A stretch of DNA of 64,000 bases from Rhizobium sp. 2MFCol3.1 (GCF_000377565.1 NZ_KB898367.1:1-64000), one strand, 5' to 3'. Shown: positions 19,405 to 29,010, numbered from the stretch's first letter. Notes: generated from the letters alone by a model not told the origin. Translations and numbers: made by a program.

Positions 19405-22400
19405 CACGGGCTTTCTTCGAGATCGGCGCCAAGACCAACTTCTCCTTTCTGGAGGGTGCCTCCAAGCCTGAGGAAATGGTGCTGCAGGCTGCGCTGCTGG
19501 GACTAGACGGCATCGGCATCGCCGACCGCAACTCGGTAGCCGGCGTGGTCAGGGCGCATGCCCAGGCAACGGCGCTTCGAAAGAAATTCGAGCGAAAAGA
19601 GCAGGGACTGCTGGAGAAGGGCGAGAACGCCGAGGACGTCCTTGATCCGGTCCGTCTTCAACCCGGCGCCCGATTGGTCTTTTCGGACGAAACACCCGAT
19701 ATTCTGGCCTACCCTCAAAATCGAAAGGGTTGGGCACATCTCTGCCGCCTGCTGAGCGTCGGCAATCTGCGCGCGGAGAAGGGCAACTGCACCCTAGTGG
19801 AGGAGGACCTGCTGGAATGGGGCGACCAGATGATGCTGGCGATCATCCCCGATCCTTTAGTTGCCGACGATCCCCTGCGTTGCGACACATTCGAAGCCTG
19901 CGTTGGGCGTCTCCGCGCCCGTTTTCGCGACAAGCTCTACATGACGATGACATCATCCTATGACGGTCGCGACAAGCGCGTCTTTGCGGTGATTTCGATC
20001 CTCGCTTCCAGAAACCGCGTGCCCCTTATCGCCTCCAACCAGCCGCTCTATCACGACACCGCCCGCCGCCCTCTGTCGGATATCGTCACCTCTATAAGGG
20101 AACACGTGCCAATCCCGGAGGCCGGCTTTCTGCTGGCACCGAATGCCGAACGCTATCTAAAGCATGGAAGCGAGATGGCGCGGCTTTTCAGGGACTACCC
20201 AGACGCCATCGCCAACACGGAAAAATTCTACTCCAGGCTGAGCTTTTGCCTGGACGAACTGAACCACAATTATCCGGATGAGAACGACACGGGCGAAACA
20301 TCTTATGAAACATTGGAGCGCCTGACATGGGCGGGAGCAGCAAGACGTTTTCCTGAAGGCATCAAGGAGAAGACCCGGGAGCAGATCGTCTACGAGCTGG
20401 ACCTCGTAAAGCAGAAGCAATACGCGCCCTATTTCCTGACGGTGCACCGGATCATCATGCATGCCCGCTATAAGCTCAAGATCCTTTGCCAGGGTCGCGG
20501 CTCGGCCGCCAATTCGGTGATCTGTTACTGCCTTGAAGTCACGGAGGTTAACCCGGAAAAAAGCGTGCTGCTGTTCGACCGATTCATGTCGACGGACCGC
20601 GACGAACCACCCGATATCGACGTCGATTTCGAGCATGATCGGCGCGAGGAGGTCATCCAGCATATCTACAAGCGATACGGCAAGGAGCATGCTGGACTGA
20701 CGGCGGCCGTCACCAGCTATCGCACCCGTTCCGCAGGCCGCGAGGTCGCAAAGGCATTCGGCTTGTCAGAAGATGTGCAATCGGCGATCGGCAGTCTGGT
20801 TTGGGGCTGGTCGGATGATAAGCTGTCCGAACGGGAAGCACGGGCCGCCGGCCTCGACACGGGCAACCCCGTAACCAACCACGTCCTGCAATACGCATCC
20901 GAACTCTTGAGCTTTCCCCGCCACCTCACCCAGCATGTCGGCGGTTTCGTGATCACCCGCGACCGGCTCGACGAGGTCGTGCCGATCATGAATACGGCGA
21001 TGCCGGATCGCTACATGATCGAGTGGGACAAGGACGATCTCGACAATCTGAAAATCCTCAAGGTCGACGTGTTGGCGCTCGGAATGCTGACCTGCCTGCG
21101 CAAGGCCTTCGATCTTCTGCTGCTGCACTACGACGTGAAGAAGACGCTGGCCGATCTTGGCAACGACACGCATGAGGACGAAAAGCCGGTCTACGACATG
21201 ATGTGCCGGGCCGATACCCTGGGCGTCTTCCAGATCGAAAGCCGCGCGCAAATGAGCATGCTGCCGCGCCTTCGGCCGCGAGTGTTCTACGACCTCGTCA
21301 TCGAGGTCGCCATCGTCAGACCCGGCCCCATCCAAGGTGACATGGTCCACCCCTATTTGAAGCGACGGGAGCAGGTAAAGCGGAACATTCCAATCGAATA
21401 CCCCAGTGAAGAGTTGAAGGAGGTTTTGAAACGAACACTTGGAGTACCGCTCTTTCAGGAGCAGGCCATGCAGATCGCCATCACGGCGGCGGGTTTTAAG
21501 GCTGCCGAGGCCGACCAACTGCGCCGCGCCATGGCAACCTTCAAGCGCACCGGCACCATCGGCAATTTCGAACAGCGATTCATCGATGGAATGGTATCCA
21601 AAGAGTACCCGCGGGAATTCGCCCAGCAGTGCTTCAACCAGATCAAGGGTTTCGGGGAATACGGCTTTCCGGAAAGCCACGCGGCCTCCTTCGCGCTGCT
21701 CGTCTACGCCTCCTCCTGGATGAAGGCCTACTATCCCGATATCTTCTGTGCGGCCATGCTGAACTCGCAGCCAATGGGCTTCTACGCGCCGGCGCAGCTG
21801 GTCCGCGATGCCAGGGAACACGGCGTCGAAATCCGACCGGTCGATATCAACAGTTCGGACTGGGATTGCCTGCTGGAAGACGGTCGTTTCGACAGCCGCC
21901 GGATCGATTTTCGCCATCGCGAGATGAGCGATGTCATCAAGGCCAACCACGCCGTCCGTCTCGGCTTTCGTCAGGTAAAAGGGTTATCCGAGGACACCAT
22001 ACGCGAGAAACTGATGACTCACCGGGGATACGGCTATACCTCCATCCACGATCTATGGCTGCGCTCGGGCCTCGACAAATCCGACATCGAGCGGCTGGCG
22101 GATGCGGATGCCTTCAACAGCATCGGCCTGTCCCGGCGCGAGGCGCTATGGGCGGTCCGTGCGCTGGACGTGAAGAGTGCGGCCGAGCGCTTGCCGCTGT
22201 TCGATCAGGCACCTCATCTCGACCTACAGGTCGAGCCGCAAGCCAGACTGCCTGAAATGCTGCCGGGCGAGCAGGTGGTCGAGGACTACCGGTATCTGTC
22301 GCTGTCGCTCAAGGCGCATCCTCTTTCCTTCCTGCGCGACGAACTGCGCGGGATAGGCGTTACCCGCAGCGTCGACCTGCTCAAGGTACCGAACGGCCGT

Positions 22401-22847
22401 TGGGTGACGATCGCCGGCATCGTCCTGGTGCGCCAGCGTCCGGGCTCGGCCAAGGGCGTGATCTTCATGACGCTGGAGGATGAGACCGGCGTCGCCAATG
22501 CCATCGTCTGGCCGAAGACCTTCGAGAAATACCGTGCCATCGTCATGGGCGCCCGGCTCGTCAAGATCCGCGGCAAGCTGCAGAGCCAGAGCGGGGTGAT
22601 CCATACGGTCGTCGATCACATCGAGGACATGACGCACGCTCTGGGGCTCTTGCAGAAGGAGGCTAATCGCTTCGGCGTCTGCGATCGCTCCGACGAAGCA
22701 CGCCGACCGACCGCCGATCCACGGCAGAAGAAGCTCAACGATACATTGGAGAAGGCGGTGATGGAAAAAAGAATGACCACGCATGACAAGCGCGGGCGTG
22801 ACGAAGCCACGGCGTCGGTCATGCCGAAGGGACGTAATTTTCATTGA
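19401..22847 (+). CDS. dnaE2: Error-prone DNA polymerase III alpha subunit (ImuC)
   Basis: 1148-residue C-family polymerase for damage-induced mutagenesis. An N-terminal PHP domain ('NFSFLEGASKPEEMVLQAALLGLDGIGIADRN') is followed by the catalytic palm with the aspartates in 'PPDIDVDFEHDRRE' and 'LKVDVLALGMLT', then tandem HhH ('GFGEYGFPESHAASFALL') and an OB domain ('WVTIAGIVLVRQRPGSAKG'). It overlaps imuB by ATGA. Length is slightly above the usual ~1090 because of a polar C-terminal tail rich in charged residues after ~1090. Confidence 0.96.
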   Translation: MTRAFFEIGAKTNFSFLEGASKPEEMVLQAALLGLDGIGIADRNSVAGVVRAHAQATALRKKFERKEQGLLEKGENAEDVLDPVRLQPGARLVFSDETPDILAYPQNRKGWAHLCRLLSVGNLRAEKGNCTLVEEDLLEWGDQMMLAIIPDPLVADDPLRCDTFEACVGRLRARFRDKLYMTMTSSYDGRDKRVFAVISILASRNRVPLIASNQPLYHDTARRPLSDIVTSIREHVPIPEAGFLLAPNAERYLKHGSEMARLFRDYPDAIANTEKFYSRLSFCLDELNHNYPDENDTGETSYETLERLTWAGAARRFPEGIKEKTREQIVYELDLVKQKQYAPYFLTVHRIIMHARYKLKILCQGRGSAANSVICYCLEVTEVNPEKSVLLFDRFMSTDRDEPPDIDVDFEHDRREEVIQHIYKRYGKEHAGLTAAVTSYRTRSAGREVAKAFGLSEDVQSAIGSLVWGWSDDKLSEREARAAGLDTGNPVTNHVLQYASELLSFPRHLTQHVGGFVITRDRLDEVVPIMNTAMPDRYMIEWDKDDLDNLKILKVDVLALGMLTCLRKAFDLLLLHYDVKKTLADLGNDTHEDEKPVYDMMCRADTLGVFQIESRAQMSMLPRLRPRVFYDLVIEVAIVRPGPIQGDMVHPYLKRREQVKRNIPIEYPSEELKEVLKRTLGVPLFQEQAMQIAITAAGFKAAEADQLRRAMATFKRTGTIGNFEQRFIDGMVSKEYPREFAQQCFNQIKGFGEYGFPESHAASFALLVYASSWMKAYYPDIFCAAMLNSQPMGFYAPAQLVRDAREHGVEIRPVDINSSDWDCLLEDGRFDSRRIDFRHREMSDVIKANHAVRLGFRQVKGLSEDTIREKLMTHRGYGYTSIHDLWLRSGLDKSDIERLADADAFNSIGLSRREALWAVRALDVKSAAERLPLFDQAPHLDLQVEPQARLPEMLPGEQVVEDYRYLSLSLKAHPLSFLRDELRGIGVTRSVDLLKVPNGRWVTIAGIVLVRQRPGSAKGVIFMTLEDETGVANAIVWPKTFEKYRAIVMGARLVKIRGKLQSQSGVIHTVVDHIEDMTHALGLLQKEANRFGVCDRSDEARRPTADPRQKKLNDTLEKAVMEKRMTTHDKRGRDEATASVMPKGRNFH

Positions 22848-22963
22848 TTTTCAATATCGAGTCCGATCGGGCATCGTCGCAAGCGGGGAGCGGTACGCTT
22901 CGATTGGATCGTAGACGAGCCGGAAGGCGGGCGAAGCGGGAGTGCCTGAATATGAATCTTTCT

Positions 22964-23008
22964 TGACAACGAGCGTCTTCTTTAGCAAAAAGACGATAGT
23001 CATTGTCA
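22964..23008 (+). promoter_or_regulatory. Nested inverted repeats upstream of bfd
   Basis: TGACAA (22964-22969) pairs with TTGTCA (23003-23008), and inside it CGTCTT (22974-22979) pairs with AAGACG (22990-22995). The element ends 16 bp before the bfd start. It could be an operator (Irr/RirA-type control is known for such genes in rhizobia) or an mRNA hairpin. No exact Irr or RirA consensus is present. Confidence 0.4.
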
Positions 23009-23024
23009 TGTTTGGAATGAAGAC

Positions 23025-23336
23025 GTGCTTGTCTGCAGTTGCAACTACATAACCGACACCGAAATCCGGGAGGTTATCAACAGCCTTCTCGATGAGGACT
23101 GTTGGCAGCTTATTGTCCCTGCGAAAGTCTACCACGCCATGGAAAAACGAGGCCGTTGCTGCGGCTGTTTCCCGAATGTGGTCGACATCATCATTCAGAC
23201 GACCGAGGACTATCACGCCCGTCGGCACTCGACGGATGCCGAAATATTTGATTTCATGTCTCGCCTCAGAAACTTCCATGAAGAAAACAGGAGAGCGGAC
23301 ATTGAAAGGCGACAAAAAAGTCATCGAGCGGCTTAA
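23025..23336 (+). CDS. bfd: Bacterioferritin-associated ferredoxin (Bfd-like)
   Basis: 103 residues from GTG 23025 (MLVCSCNYITDTEIREVI). [2Fe-2S]-binding fold with the four cysteines as CSC near the N-terminus and CCGCF about 40 residues on. In characterised systems Bfd reduces ferric iron in the bacterioferritin core to release it. The C-terminal ~30 residues are a charged tail (HEENRRADIERRQKSHRAA) longer than in E. coli Bfd (64 residues). The 3' end overlaps bfr by 35 nt. Confidence 0.88.
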   Translation: MLVCSCNYITDTEIREVINSLLDEDCWQLIVPAKVYHAMEKRGRCCGCFPNVVDIIIQTTEDYHARRHSTDAEIFDFMSRLRNFHEENRRADIERRQKSHRAA

Positions 23337-23787
23337 CGAGGCCCTCTTTTTGGAACTAGGTGCTGTCAACCAGTACTGGGTTCACTACCGGCTCCTTGAA
23401 GATTGGGGTTACACCAAGCTCGCCAAGAAGGAGCGCGCTGAATCGATCGAAGAAATGCAGCATGCCGACAAGCTCGTCGCACGCATCATCTTCCTCGAAG
23501 GCCACCCCAACCTGCAGACGCTTGCGCCGCTGCGCATCGGCCAGAACGTCAAGGAAGTCCTGGAAGCGGATCTCGCCGGCGAATACGACGCCCGCACCGC
23601 TTACAAGAAATCCCGCGATATCTGTCACGAGGCAGGCGACTACGTCTCCATGAAGCTCTTCGAAGAGCTCCTCATGGACGAAGAAGGCCACATCGACTTC
23701 CTCGAGACGCAGCTGGAACTGCTCGGCAAGATCGGCGAAGCCAAGTATGGCCAGCTGAACGCCGACTCAGCCGACCAAGCCGAGTAA
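23302..23787 (+). CDS. bfr: Bacterioferritin
   Basis: 161 residues from TTG 23302, 8 nt after AGGAG. With this start the ferroxidase ligand falls at E18 (EALFLELGAVNQYW) as in the family. Further ligands are visible in 'EEMQHAD' (E51, heme Met52, H54), 'LAGEYDART' (E94) and 'MDEEGHIDF' (E127, H130). It forms a 24-subunit iron-storage shell. Co-transcribed and probably translationally coupled with bfd. An in-frame ATG upstream would give an improbable 231-residue form reading through bfd. Confidence 0.95.
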   Translation: MKGDKKVIERLNEALFLELGAVNQYWVHYRLLEDWGYTKLAKKERAESIEEMQHADKLVARIIFLEGHPNLQTLAPLRIGQNVKEVLEADLAGEYDARTAYKKSRDICHEAGDYVSMKLFEELLMDEEGHIDFLETQLELLGKIGEAKYGQLNADSADQAE

Positions 23788-23800
23788 TCAAGCCCTGGAC

Positions 23801-23820
23801 CCGGCCGCTCAGGCGGCCGG
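23801..23820. terminator. Stem-loop between convergent bfr and rppH
   Basis: Perfect 8-bp stem CCGGCCGC / GCGGCCGG with tetraloop TCAG between two converging genes. There is no T-run on either side, so it could be a terminator or an mRNA end-protecting hairpin. Confidence 0.5.
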
Positions 23821-23842
23821 CATCCGATCACACAGCCGTCAA

Positions 23843-24373
23843 TCAGGCAGCCGGCAATCCCGCGAGATGGCTGAACTCGCTGACCACCTGTTCGTAGACG
23901 CCGCGCTTGAACGACACGATCAGCTCCGGCAACTCCGCCATCGGCTTCCAGTCCCATGCGTCGAATTCAGCGGAATGCCCACCCGGCGGCGGGTTGATGG
24001 CGATCTCGCTCTCATCGCCGTCGAAGCGGAAGGCGAACCAGCGCTGCGTTTGGCCGCGAAACTTGCCCTTCAATCCGATGCCGATCAGCTGCGGCGGCAG
24101 ATCATAGTTGATCCAGTCCTTCGCCTCGGCAAGCAGCGTCACCGTCTTCATCCCGGTCTCTTCATAAAGCTCGCGATAGGCTGCCGTCAGCGGGTCCTCG
24201 CCCTTGTCGATGCCGCCCTGCGGCATCTGCCACAGCTGCGGTGAGCCGTCATATTCCGAATTCTCCGCCGGGATTCGGCGGCCGGCCCAGACGAGCCCGG
24301 CGCGATTGAGGATCATCACGCCGACGCACGGGCGATAGGGCAGATCTTCGGCTTTAACGGTCGATTGGCTCAT
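23843..24373 (-). CDS. rppH: RNA pyrophosphohydrolase (Nudix)
   Basis: 176 residues from ATG 24373 (MSQSTVKAEDLPYRPCVG). The Nudix box GX5EX7REUXEEXGU is complete in 'GGIDKGEDPLTAAYRELYEETGM'. 'PQLWQMPQGGID' and 'GLKGKFRGQTQRWFAFRF' are typical of RppH/IalA of alphaproteobacteria. It removes pyrophosphate from 5'-triphosphate RNA and so starts mRNA decay; orthologues also cleave ApnA. It follows the deacetylase gene after 11 bp and is probably in its operon. Confidence 0.93.
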   Translation of the reverse strand: MSQSTVKAEDLPYRPCVGVMILNRAGLVWAGRRIPAENSEYDGSPQLWQMPQGGIDKGEDPLTAAYRELYEETGMKTVTLLAEAKDWINYDLPPQLIGIGLKGKFRGQTQRWFAFRFDGDESEIAINPPPGGHSAEFDAWDWKPMAELPELIVSFKRGVYEQVVSEFSHLAGLPAA

Positions 24374-24384
24374 GGTTGTCTCTG

Positions 24385-25581
24385 CTAGGGTTTCTTCGGA
24401 TCGTTGGTCAGCGCGGCGATCCCGACGATCTCGATGCCGCGCATCGCCGCTTCTTCCGTCCATTTTGAAATGGCATCGATGCTCTCGTCAAATGCCGAGG
24501 CAACACCAATCGCCTGGCCGTTGCGCTTGGCCACGCGCTCGAGTTCATCCAGCTTGTTGGTGATCGCGTTGAAATCCACCTGCCCGTCGAGCTGCACGTC
24601 CGCAAAGGCGTATGGCGTCTCCGTGCCCTTGGCGATCGCGGCGGTCTTCGACTGCGCCGAGGTGCCGTCATCGAGAAACAACAGCCCGCGCTTGCCGATA
24701 TCGCGCATGACGGGCTCCAGTGCATTCGCGTCTGAGAGAAAACGTCCGCCCTGGTAGTTCAGCACACCGGTATAGTTGGTGATCTCGCCCATCGCTCGGT
24801 GAAGGCTCTCGATGTTCTTTGCGACGCTTTTCGACGTAAGCAGCGTATCCGGACCGGGATCGTTCGCCGGGTAATCAAAAGGTTCGAGCGGCACCTGGAT
24901 CAAGATTTCGTGGCCGGATCGACGCGCCTCCTGCATCCAGCGCTGCAGGCTGTTTCCGCTGGCGGCGAATGCAAGCGTCACCTCCTCGGGCAACTGCTGG
25001 ATCGCCCGCTGCGTGCCCGTTTGGCTGAGGCCAAGACCGCTTACGACGATCGCGATCCGCGTTCCATGCGCGCCCGACCATGGCCGTGCATATTGATCCA
25101 TCGGCCGGCGGCCATCGGGGCCAACGATCGGCAGCCGCCCGAACGACGACGCCTCGAGCAAGGCATCATTCGGCAGTGCAGCCATTCTGGGATCCTGCCC
25201 CACCTGCATGGCGTCGATCAGGACGGGGCCGTTTCCGTCGCGGGTCTTCGGGCTGTATTTGGTGACCACCGAGCCATCGCCCGTCGTCATCCTCTCGACA
25301 TTGGCGCCGGAATTCGGCTCGCTGCGCGGCATGCCATTGGGAGGCGCGGCATCAGGCGTGGTGGGCTGTTGGGCGGTATCGGTGGGAACGGCGGAGGCCT
25401 GCTCCTTAGCGGGCGGCGTCTCGCGCTTCAGGCCATCGCCGCGAAAGGCGGTATAGACCGAAAAGCCGCCGATCAGCACGAGGCAAAGCCCGGCAACCAC
25501 CCGCCCCGTGCGCAAGACGCCAGGGCGCTTTCCGCCCGGCTTGCGGTTCTGTCCAAGGGGCGCGTGCAGATCGGTATTCAT
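24385..25581 (-). CDS. Divergent polysaccharide deacetylase (YibQ/DUF610 family)
   Basis: 398 residues. N-terminal membrane anchor (~residues 26-46, 'RVVAGLCLVLIGGFSVYTAF'), a Pro/Ala/Thr-rich linker, then the deacetylase-like domain starting 'RIAIVVSGLGLSQTGTQRAIQQLPEEVTLAFA' and including 'ILIQVPLEPFDYPANDPGPDTL'. In this family the catalytic His/Asp set of NodB enzymes is largely lost. It sits in the conserved M23-ctpA-deacetylase-rppH order, which points to a role in cell-envelope maintenance. Confidence 0.85.
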   Translation of the reverse strand: MNTDLHAPLGQNRKPGGKRPGVLRTGRVVAGLCLVLIGGFSVYTAFRGDGLKRETPPAKEQASAVPTDTAQQPTTPDAAPPNGMPRSEPNSGANVERMTTGDGSVVTKYSPKTRDGNGPVLIDAMQVGQDPRMAALPNDALLEASSFGRLPIVGPDGRRPMDQYARPWSGAHGTRIAIVVSGLGLSQTGTQRAIQQLPEEVTLAFAASGNSLQRWMQEARRSGHEILIQVPLEPFDYPANDPGPDTLLTSKSVAKNIESLHRAMGEITNYTGVLNYQGGRFLSDANALEPVMRDIGKRGLLFLDDGTSAQSKTAAIAKGTETPYAFADVQLDGQVDFNAITNKLDELERVAKRNGQAIGVASAFDESIDAISKWTEEAAMRGIEIVGIAALTNDPKKP

Positions 25582-25614
25582 TCTTCGGCTGCTTCCATCA
25601 TCAGGACAGCAAAA

Positions 25615-25650
25615 AGGCGTCAGGCCGGATCCTCATCCGGCCTGACGCCT
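25615..25650 (-). terminator. Terminator of ctpA
   Basis: Perfect 16-bp stem with arms AGGCGTCAGGCCGGAT and ATCCGGCCTGACGCCT and a 4-nt loop. Read on the minus strand it is followed by TTTTT (25610-25614). It separates ctpA from the downstream deacetylase gene. Confidence 0.9.
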
Positions 25651-25660
25651 CATCTGATCG

Positions 25661-26983
25661 TTACTTGGCGCTGACGGCCTTTTCAGGGTTCGGCGGGAAA
25701 GACGGGTCCGTCTTCTTGCCGCGCAGAAGGTCGAGCGCGTAGTTGAGCTGCACGTCATCCTTGGGATCCGGCGGCACGTAGGCGACGGAGCCCGAGCCCT
25801 CATCCGTCTCGCTCTGGCCCTTGATGTGACCGCGCAGGGCGGATTCGCCCTCGGTCACCATCTTGCCCTTCAGATCATCCGGCAGCGGCTCTTCGACCTT
25901 GATGTCAGGCGTGATGCCGGTGCCCTGGATCGAGCGGCCCGACGGCGTGTAGTAGAGCGCCGTCGTCAGGCGAAGTGCGCCGTTCTCACCGAGCGGGATG
26001 ATGGTCTGAACCGATCCCTTGCCGAAGGAGCGCGTGCCGAGAACCGTGGCGCGACGCAGATCCTGCAGGGCGCCGGCGACGATTTCCGATGCCGAAGCCG
26101 AGCCACCGTTGATCAGAACGATCACAGGCTTGCCATCCGTCAGATCGCCCGGGCCGGCATTGAAGCGGCGGGTTTCATCCGGATTGCGGCCGCGCGTGGA
26201 AACCACCTCGCCGCGCTGCAGAAGCGCATCCGACACCTGGATTGCCTGGTCGAGCAGACCGCCCGGGTTGAGGCGCAGGTCGAGCACATAGCCCTTGAGC
26301 TTGTCGGCCGGAACGGTGTTCTTGATCTTCTCGATCGCCTTTTCCATGTCCGGATAGGTCTTCTCGGTGAACGAGATGATGCGGAGATACCCGACATCAT
26401 CCTCGACACGCGACTTGACTGCCTGCACGGCCACGACATCGCGAACGATCGTCAGTTCGATCGGCTTGTCGGCGCCCTTGCGGATCAGTGTCAGCTTGAT
26501 CGGGGTGTTGATGGCACCGCGCATCTTCTCGACAGCGTCTTCGAGCTTCAGACCACGGACGGACTGTCCGTCGATCTCGGAGATATAGTCGCCGGCGAGA
26601 ACACCTGCCTTGGCCGCCGGCGTATCGTCGATCGGCGTGATGACCTTGACCAGCTCGTCTTCCATCGTGACTTCGATGCCGAGACCGCCGAACTCGCCCT
26701 TGGTCTGGGTCTGCATGTCCGCCGCGTCCTTGGCGTTCATGTAGCTCGAATGCGGATCAAGCGACGACAGCATGCCGTTGATGGCATTTTCGATCAGCTT
26801 GTCCTCGGCCGGCGGCGTCACATACTGGGCGCGAACGCGCTCGAATACGTCACCGAAAACGGACAGTTCCTTGTAGGTGGACGCCCCCGCCGCTTCCGCG
26901 GGCACACCGGCGGAATAGATGACGCTCATGGCCGTCGCACCCATCAATGCGCCAACCAGAACAAGAGAAGCCCTACGAATCAT
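25661..26983 (-). CDS. ctpA: Carboxy-terminal processing protease, S41 family
   Basis: 440 residues from ATG 26983 (MIRRASLVLVGALMGATAMSVIYSAG), which is a signal peptide or anchor. A PDZ domain (~85-170, 'FGGLGIEVTMEDELVKVITPIDDTPAAKAGV') is followed by the protease core with the Ser-Lys dyad in 'INGGSASASEIVAGAL' and 'GTRSFGKGSVQT'. It is a periplasmic protease; orthologues degrade envelope proteins and PG hydrolases. The gene begins 11 nt inside the end of the M23-like gene, so the two are co-translated. A strong terminator follows its stop. Confidence 0.94.
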   Translation of the reverse strand: MIRRASLVLVGALMGATAMSVIYSAGVPAEAAGASTYKELSVFGDVFERVRAQYVTPPAEDKLIENAINGMLSSLDPHSSYMNAKDAADMQTQTKGEFGGLGIEVTMEDELVKVITPIDDTPAAKAGVLAGDYISEIDGQSVRGLKLEDAVEKMRGAINTPIKLTLIRKGADKPIELTIVRDVVAVQAVKSRVEDDVGYLRIISFTEKTYPDMEKAIEKIKNTVPADKLKGYVLDLRLNPGGLLDQAIQVSDALLQRGEVVSTRGRNPDETRRFNAGPGDLTDGKPVIVLINGGSASASEIVAGALQDLRRATVLGTRSFGKGSVQTIIPLGENGALRLTTALYYTPSGRSIQGTGITPDIKVEEPLPDDLKGKMVTEGESALRGHIKGQSETDEGSGSVAYVPPDPKDDVQLNYALDLLRGKKTDPSFPPNPEKAVSAK

Positions 26984-28406
26984 TGCGTGCCTTTCCGGTG
27001 TCTTTGGCGGTCCACCATGGTCGGGAATCGACCGGCTTTCCGTCTTTTCGAAATTCAATGTAAAGCGTTGGTCGGTTTGTTTCCAGCGCCAATGCAGTCG
27101 CACTAGCCACTCTTTTCGCACCCATCACCGCAAGCGGTTCGCCGGCGAAAACAAACTTGCCCTGCCGCGCGTTCATGGTCTCCATTCCGGAGAGAACCAG
27201 GTGATATCCGTCGCCGGCATCGAGAATGATCATCTGCCCGTAGCTGCGAAACGCGCCGGCATAAACGATCAGACCATCCGCCGGTGCGGTGACCACCGTT
27301 TCCGGGTTGGTCGCCAGCGTCATACCCATCGCCTCATGGCCTGTTCCATCGGCATCGCCGAACTGGCGCAGGATATCACCGGCAACGGGCAACTCCAGCT
27401 TGGCCTTCAATTCTCCGAACGGATATGCGGGCGCAATGCGGTTTTTATCGGGCACCCCGCTGTCGGCCAAAGCCTTGGCCTGCGCGCGCTGTTCATCCGT
27501 CAGCAGCCTGCGATTTTCCTCCGCCTGACGCGCCGCGGCCGTCGCCTGGCGAACGGACGAAATCTCGCTTTCCATCGATGCCACGAGGCTCTCCAGGCTC
27601 GTGGCCTTGCCCGCGAGTTCCTCGGAGCGCTGGCGCTCGGCATTGAGCTCGGCAGTATTGCTGCGGCTCAATTTCTCGTTCTCGGCGAGAAGCAAATCCA
27701 TGCGCCGCTCTTCCTCGAGGCTGTTGGTCATCGTCGTCGTCAAGCCGGTCTTCTCGGCGGCACTTGCGGCCTGCAGAGAGGCCAGGTTGCCGAGATCGGC
27801 GGCGAGTTTATCCGTTTCCTTGCGGATGCCGGGAACAACGGCACCGAGCAGGATGGCGCTGCGCACCGAGGCAAGCGCGTCATCAGGCGTCACCAGAAGC
27901 GCCGGCGGCGGGTTGCGGCCCATCCGCTGCAGTGCCGCAAGGACCTCGGCTAGTAGCCCCCGTCGCTCGTGCAGCGAGTGGCGAACCGCATCTTCCTTCA
28001 CGCCGAGATCGGCAAGCTTCTTCTCGCTCTCCAGTATCTGCTTCTCCAGCGACTTGCGCCGCGCGGCGGAATCGATCAGCGCCTGGCGAACACTGCTGGT
28101 GCTCTTGTCCAGATCCTCGATGCTCTTCTGCAGTTCCGCGACCTTGCCCGAAGAGAGATTGATGGTCTTCGACAACGCATCCAGTTCGCTGCGCGTCTGG
28201 TCACGCTTCTTTTCCAGTTCGACGGCCGGATCAGGTGCCGCGGCCGCAACGGGCGCGCTCGGCGGCGGCGAGTCCGGCTGTGCAGCGGCCGGCTGCTCCT
28301 GCGCCAGAGCGGAAACCCACCCGGACACGCCGAGAACCGACGCGGCGAGACCAGCCACGGCAACCGACAAGATCACATAGTTTCGCTTGGATGCAGGTGT
28401 CGGCAT
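26973..28406 (-). CDS. EnvC-like murein hydrolase activator (coiled coil + degenerate M23 domain)
   Basis: 477 residues. Signal peptide/anchor (residues ~8-36, ending 'VSALAQ'), a Pro/Ala-rich linker, long coiled coils (~60-300, Glu/Lys/Leu-rich), then a C-terminal LytM/M23 domain (~350-470). The zinc residues are not intact: 'GHEAMGMTLAT' and 'YHLVLSGME' replace the usual HxxxD and HxH, so it is probably a non-catalytic activator of amidases, as EnvC is. It is the first gene of the pair with ctpA. Confidence 0.85.
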   Translation of the reverse strand: MPTPASKRNYVILSVAVAGLAASVLGVSGWVSALAQEQPAAAQPDSPPPSAPVAAAAPDPAVELEKKRDQTRSELDALSKTINLSSGKVAELQKSIEDLDKSTSSVRQALIDSAARRKSLEKQILESEKKLADLGVKEDAVRHSLHERRGLLAEVLAALQRMGRNPPPALLVTPDDALASVRSAILLGAVVPGIRKETDKLAADLGNLASLQAASAAEKTGLTTTMTNSLEEERRMDLLLAENEKLSRSNTAELNAERQRSEELAGKATSLESLVASMESEISSVRQATAAARQAEENRRLLTDEQRAQAKALADSGVPDKNRIAPAYPFGELKAKLELPVAGDILRQFGDADGTGHEAMGMTLATNPETVVTAPADGLIVYAGAFRSYGQMIILDAGDGYHLVLSGMETMNARQGKFVFAGEPLAVMGAKRVASATALALETNRPTLYIEFRKDGKPVDSRPWWTAKDTGKARNDS

Positions 28407-28527
28407 GCCGATCGGTAAATCCTCTTAAACCGCGCGAAGATTAAGCTGATTTGACCATCTTTGCCAGAAAGATTGAGGCCTGCCGCCCGATCGCGCAAGA
28501 CACACCTGCGTGAATGATCGTGAGCAC

Positions 28528-29010
28528 TCAGACGCGATGATAGGGATGGCCGGAGAGGATCGTCACGGCGCGATAAAGCTGCTCGGCGATCAGCGTGCGA
28601 ACGAGTTGATGCGGCCAAGTCATCTTGCCGAGACAAAGCGTAGCGTCGGCCCGATCGTAGAGCGCCGGATCAAGTCCATCGGCGCCACCGATCGCGATCG
28701 TCATCTCGCGCTTTCCCTGATCGCGGTAATTGCCGAGGAGAGTGGCGAAGCCTTCGCTGTCGAGCGCCTTGCCGCGCTCGTCGAGGAGAATAAGAATACT
28801 GCCGTCCGCCAGCGACTTCTGAAGCATGCCTGCTTCCTCGCGCTTGCGCGTATCGGCATTGGACGCGCGACTTTCAGCGACTTCGACAACGCGGGAGAAT
28901 TCGAGGCCGATGGCGGGACCGGCCTTCGCAAAGCGGTCGAAATAACGCGCCGCAAGATCCTTCTCCGGGCCGGATTTGAGCCGCCCCACGGCAAAAAGAC
29001 CAACGCGCAT
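28528..29010 (-). CDS. rlmH: 23S rRNA (pseudouridine1915-N3)-methyltransferase
   Basis: 160 residues from ATG 29010 (MRVGLFAVGRLKSGPEKDLAARYFDRF). SPOUT-class knot: 'LILLDERGKALDSEGFATLL', 'MTIAIGGADGLDP' and the C-terminal 'KMTWPHQLVRTLIAEQLYRAVTILSGHPYH', the RlmH signature. It methylates helix 69 of 23S rRNA in the assembled 70S ribosome. Downstream of rsfS, as is usual. Confidence 0.96.
   Translation of the reverse strand: MRVGLFAVGRLKSGPEKDLAARYFDRFAKAGPAIGLEFSRVVEVAESRASNADTRKREEAGMLQKSLADGSILILLDERGKALDSEGFATLLGNYRDQGKREMTIAIGGADGLDPALYDRADATLCLGKMTWPHQLVRTLIAEQLYRAVTILSGHPYHRV

Noticed and set aside
22851..23369. 172-residue minus-strand frame opposite bfd
   Set aside because: Overlaps bfd and bfr entirely on the other strand and has no family resemblance.
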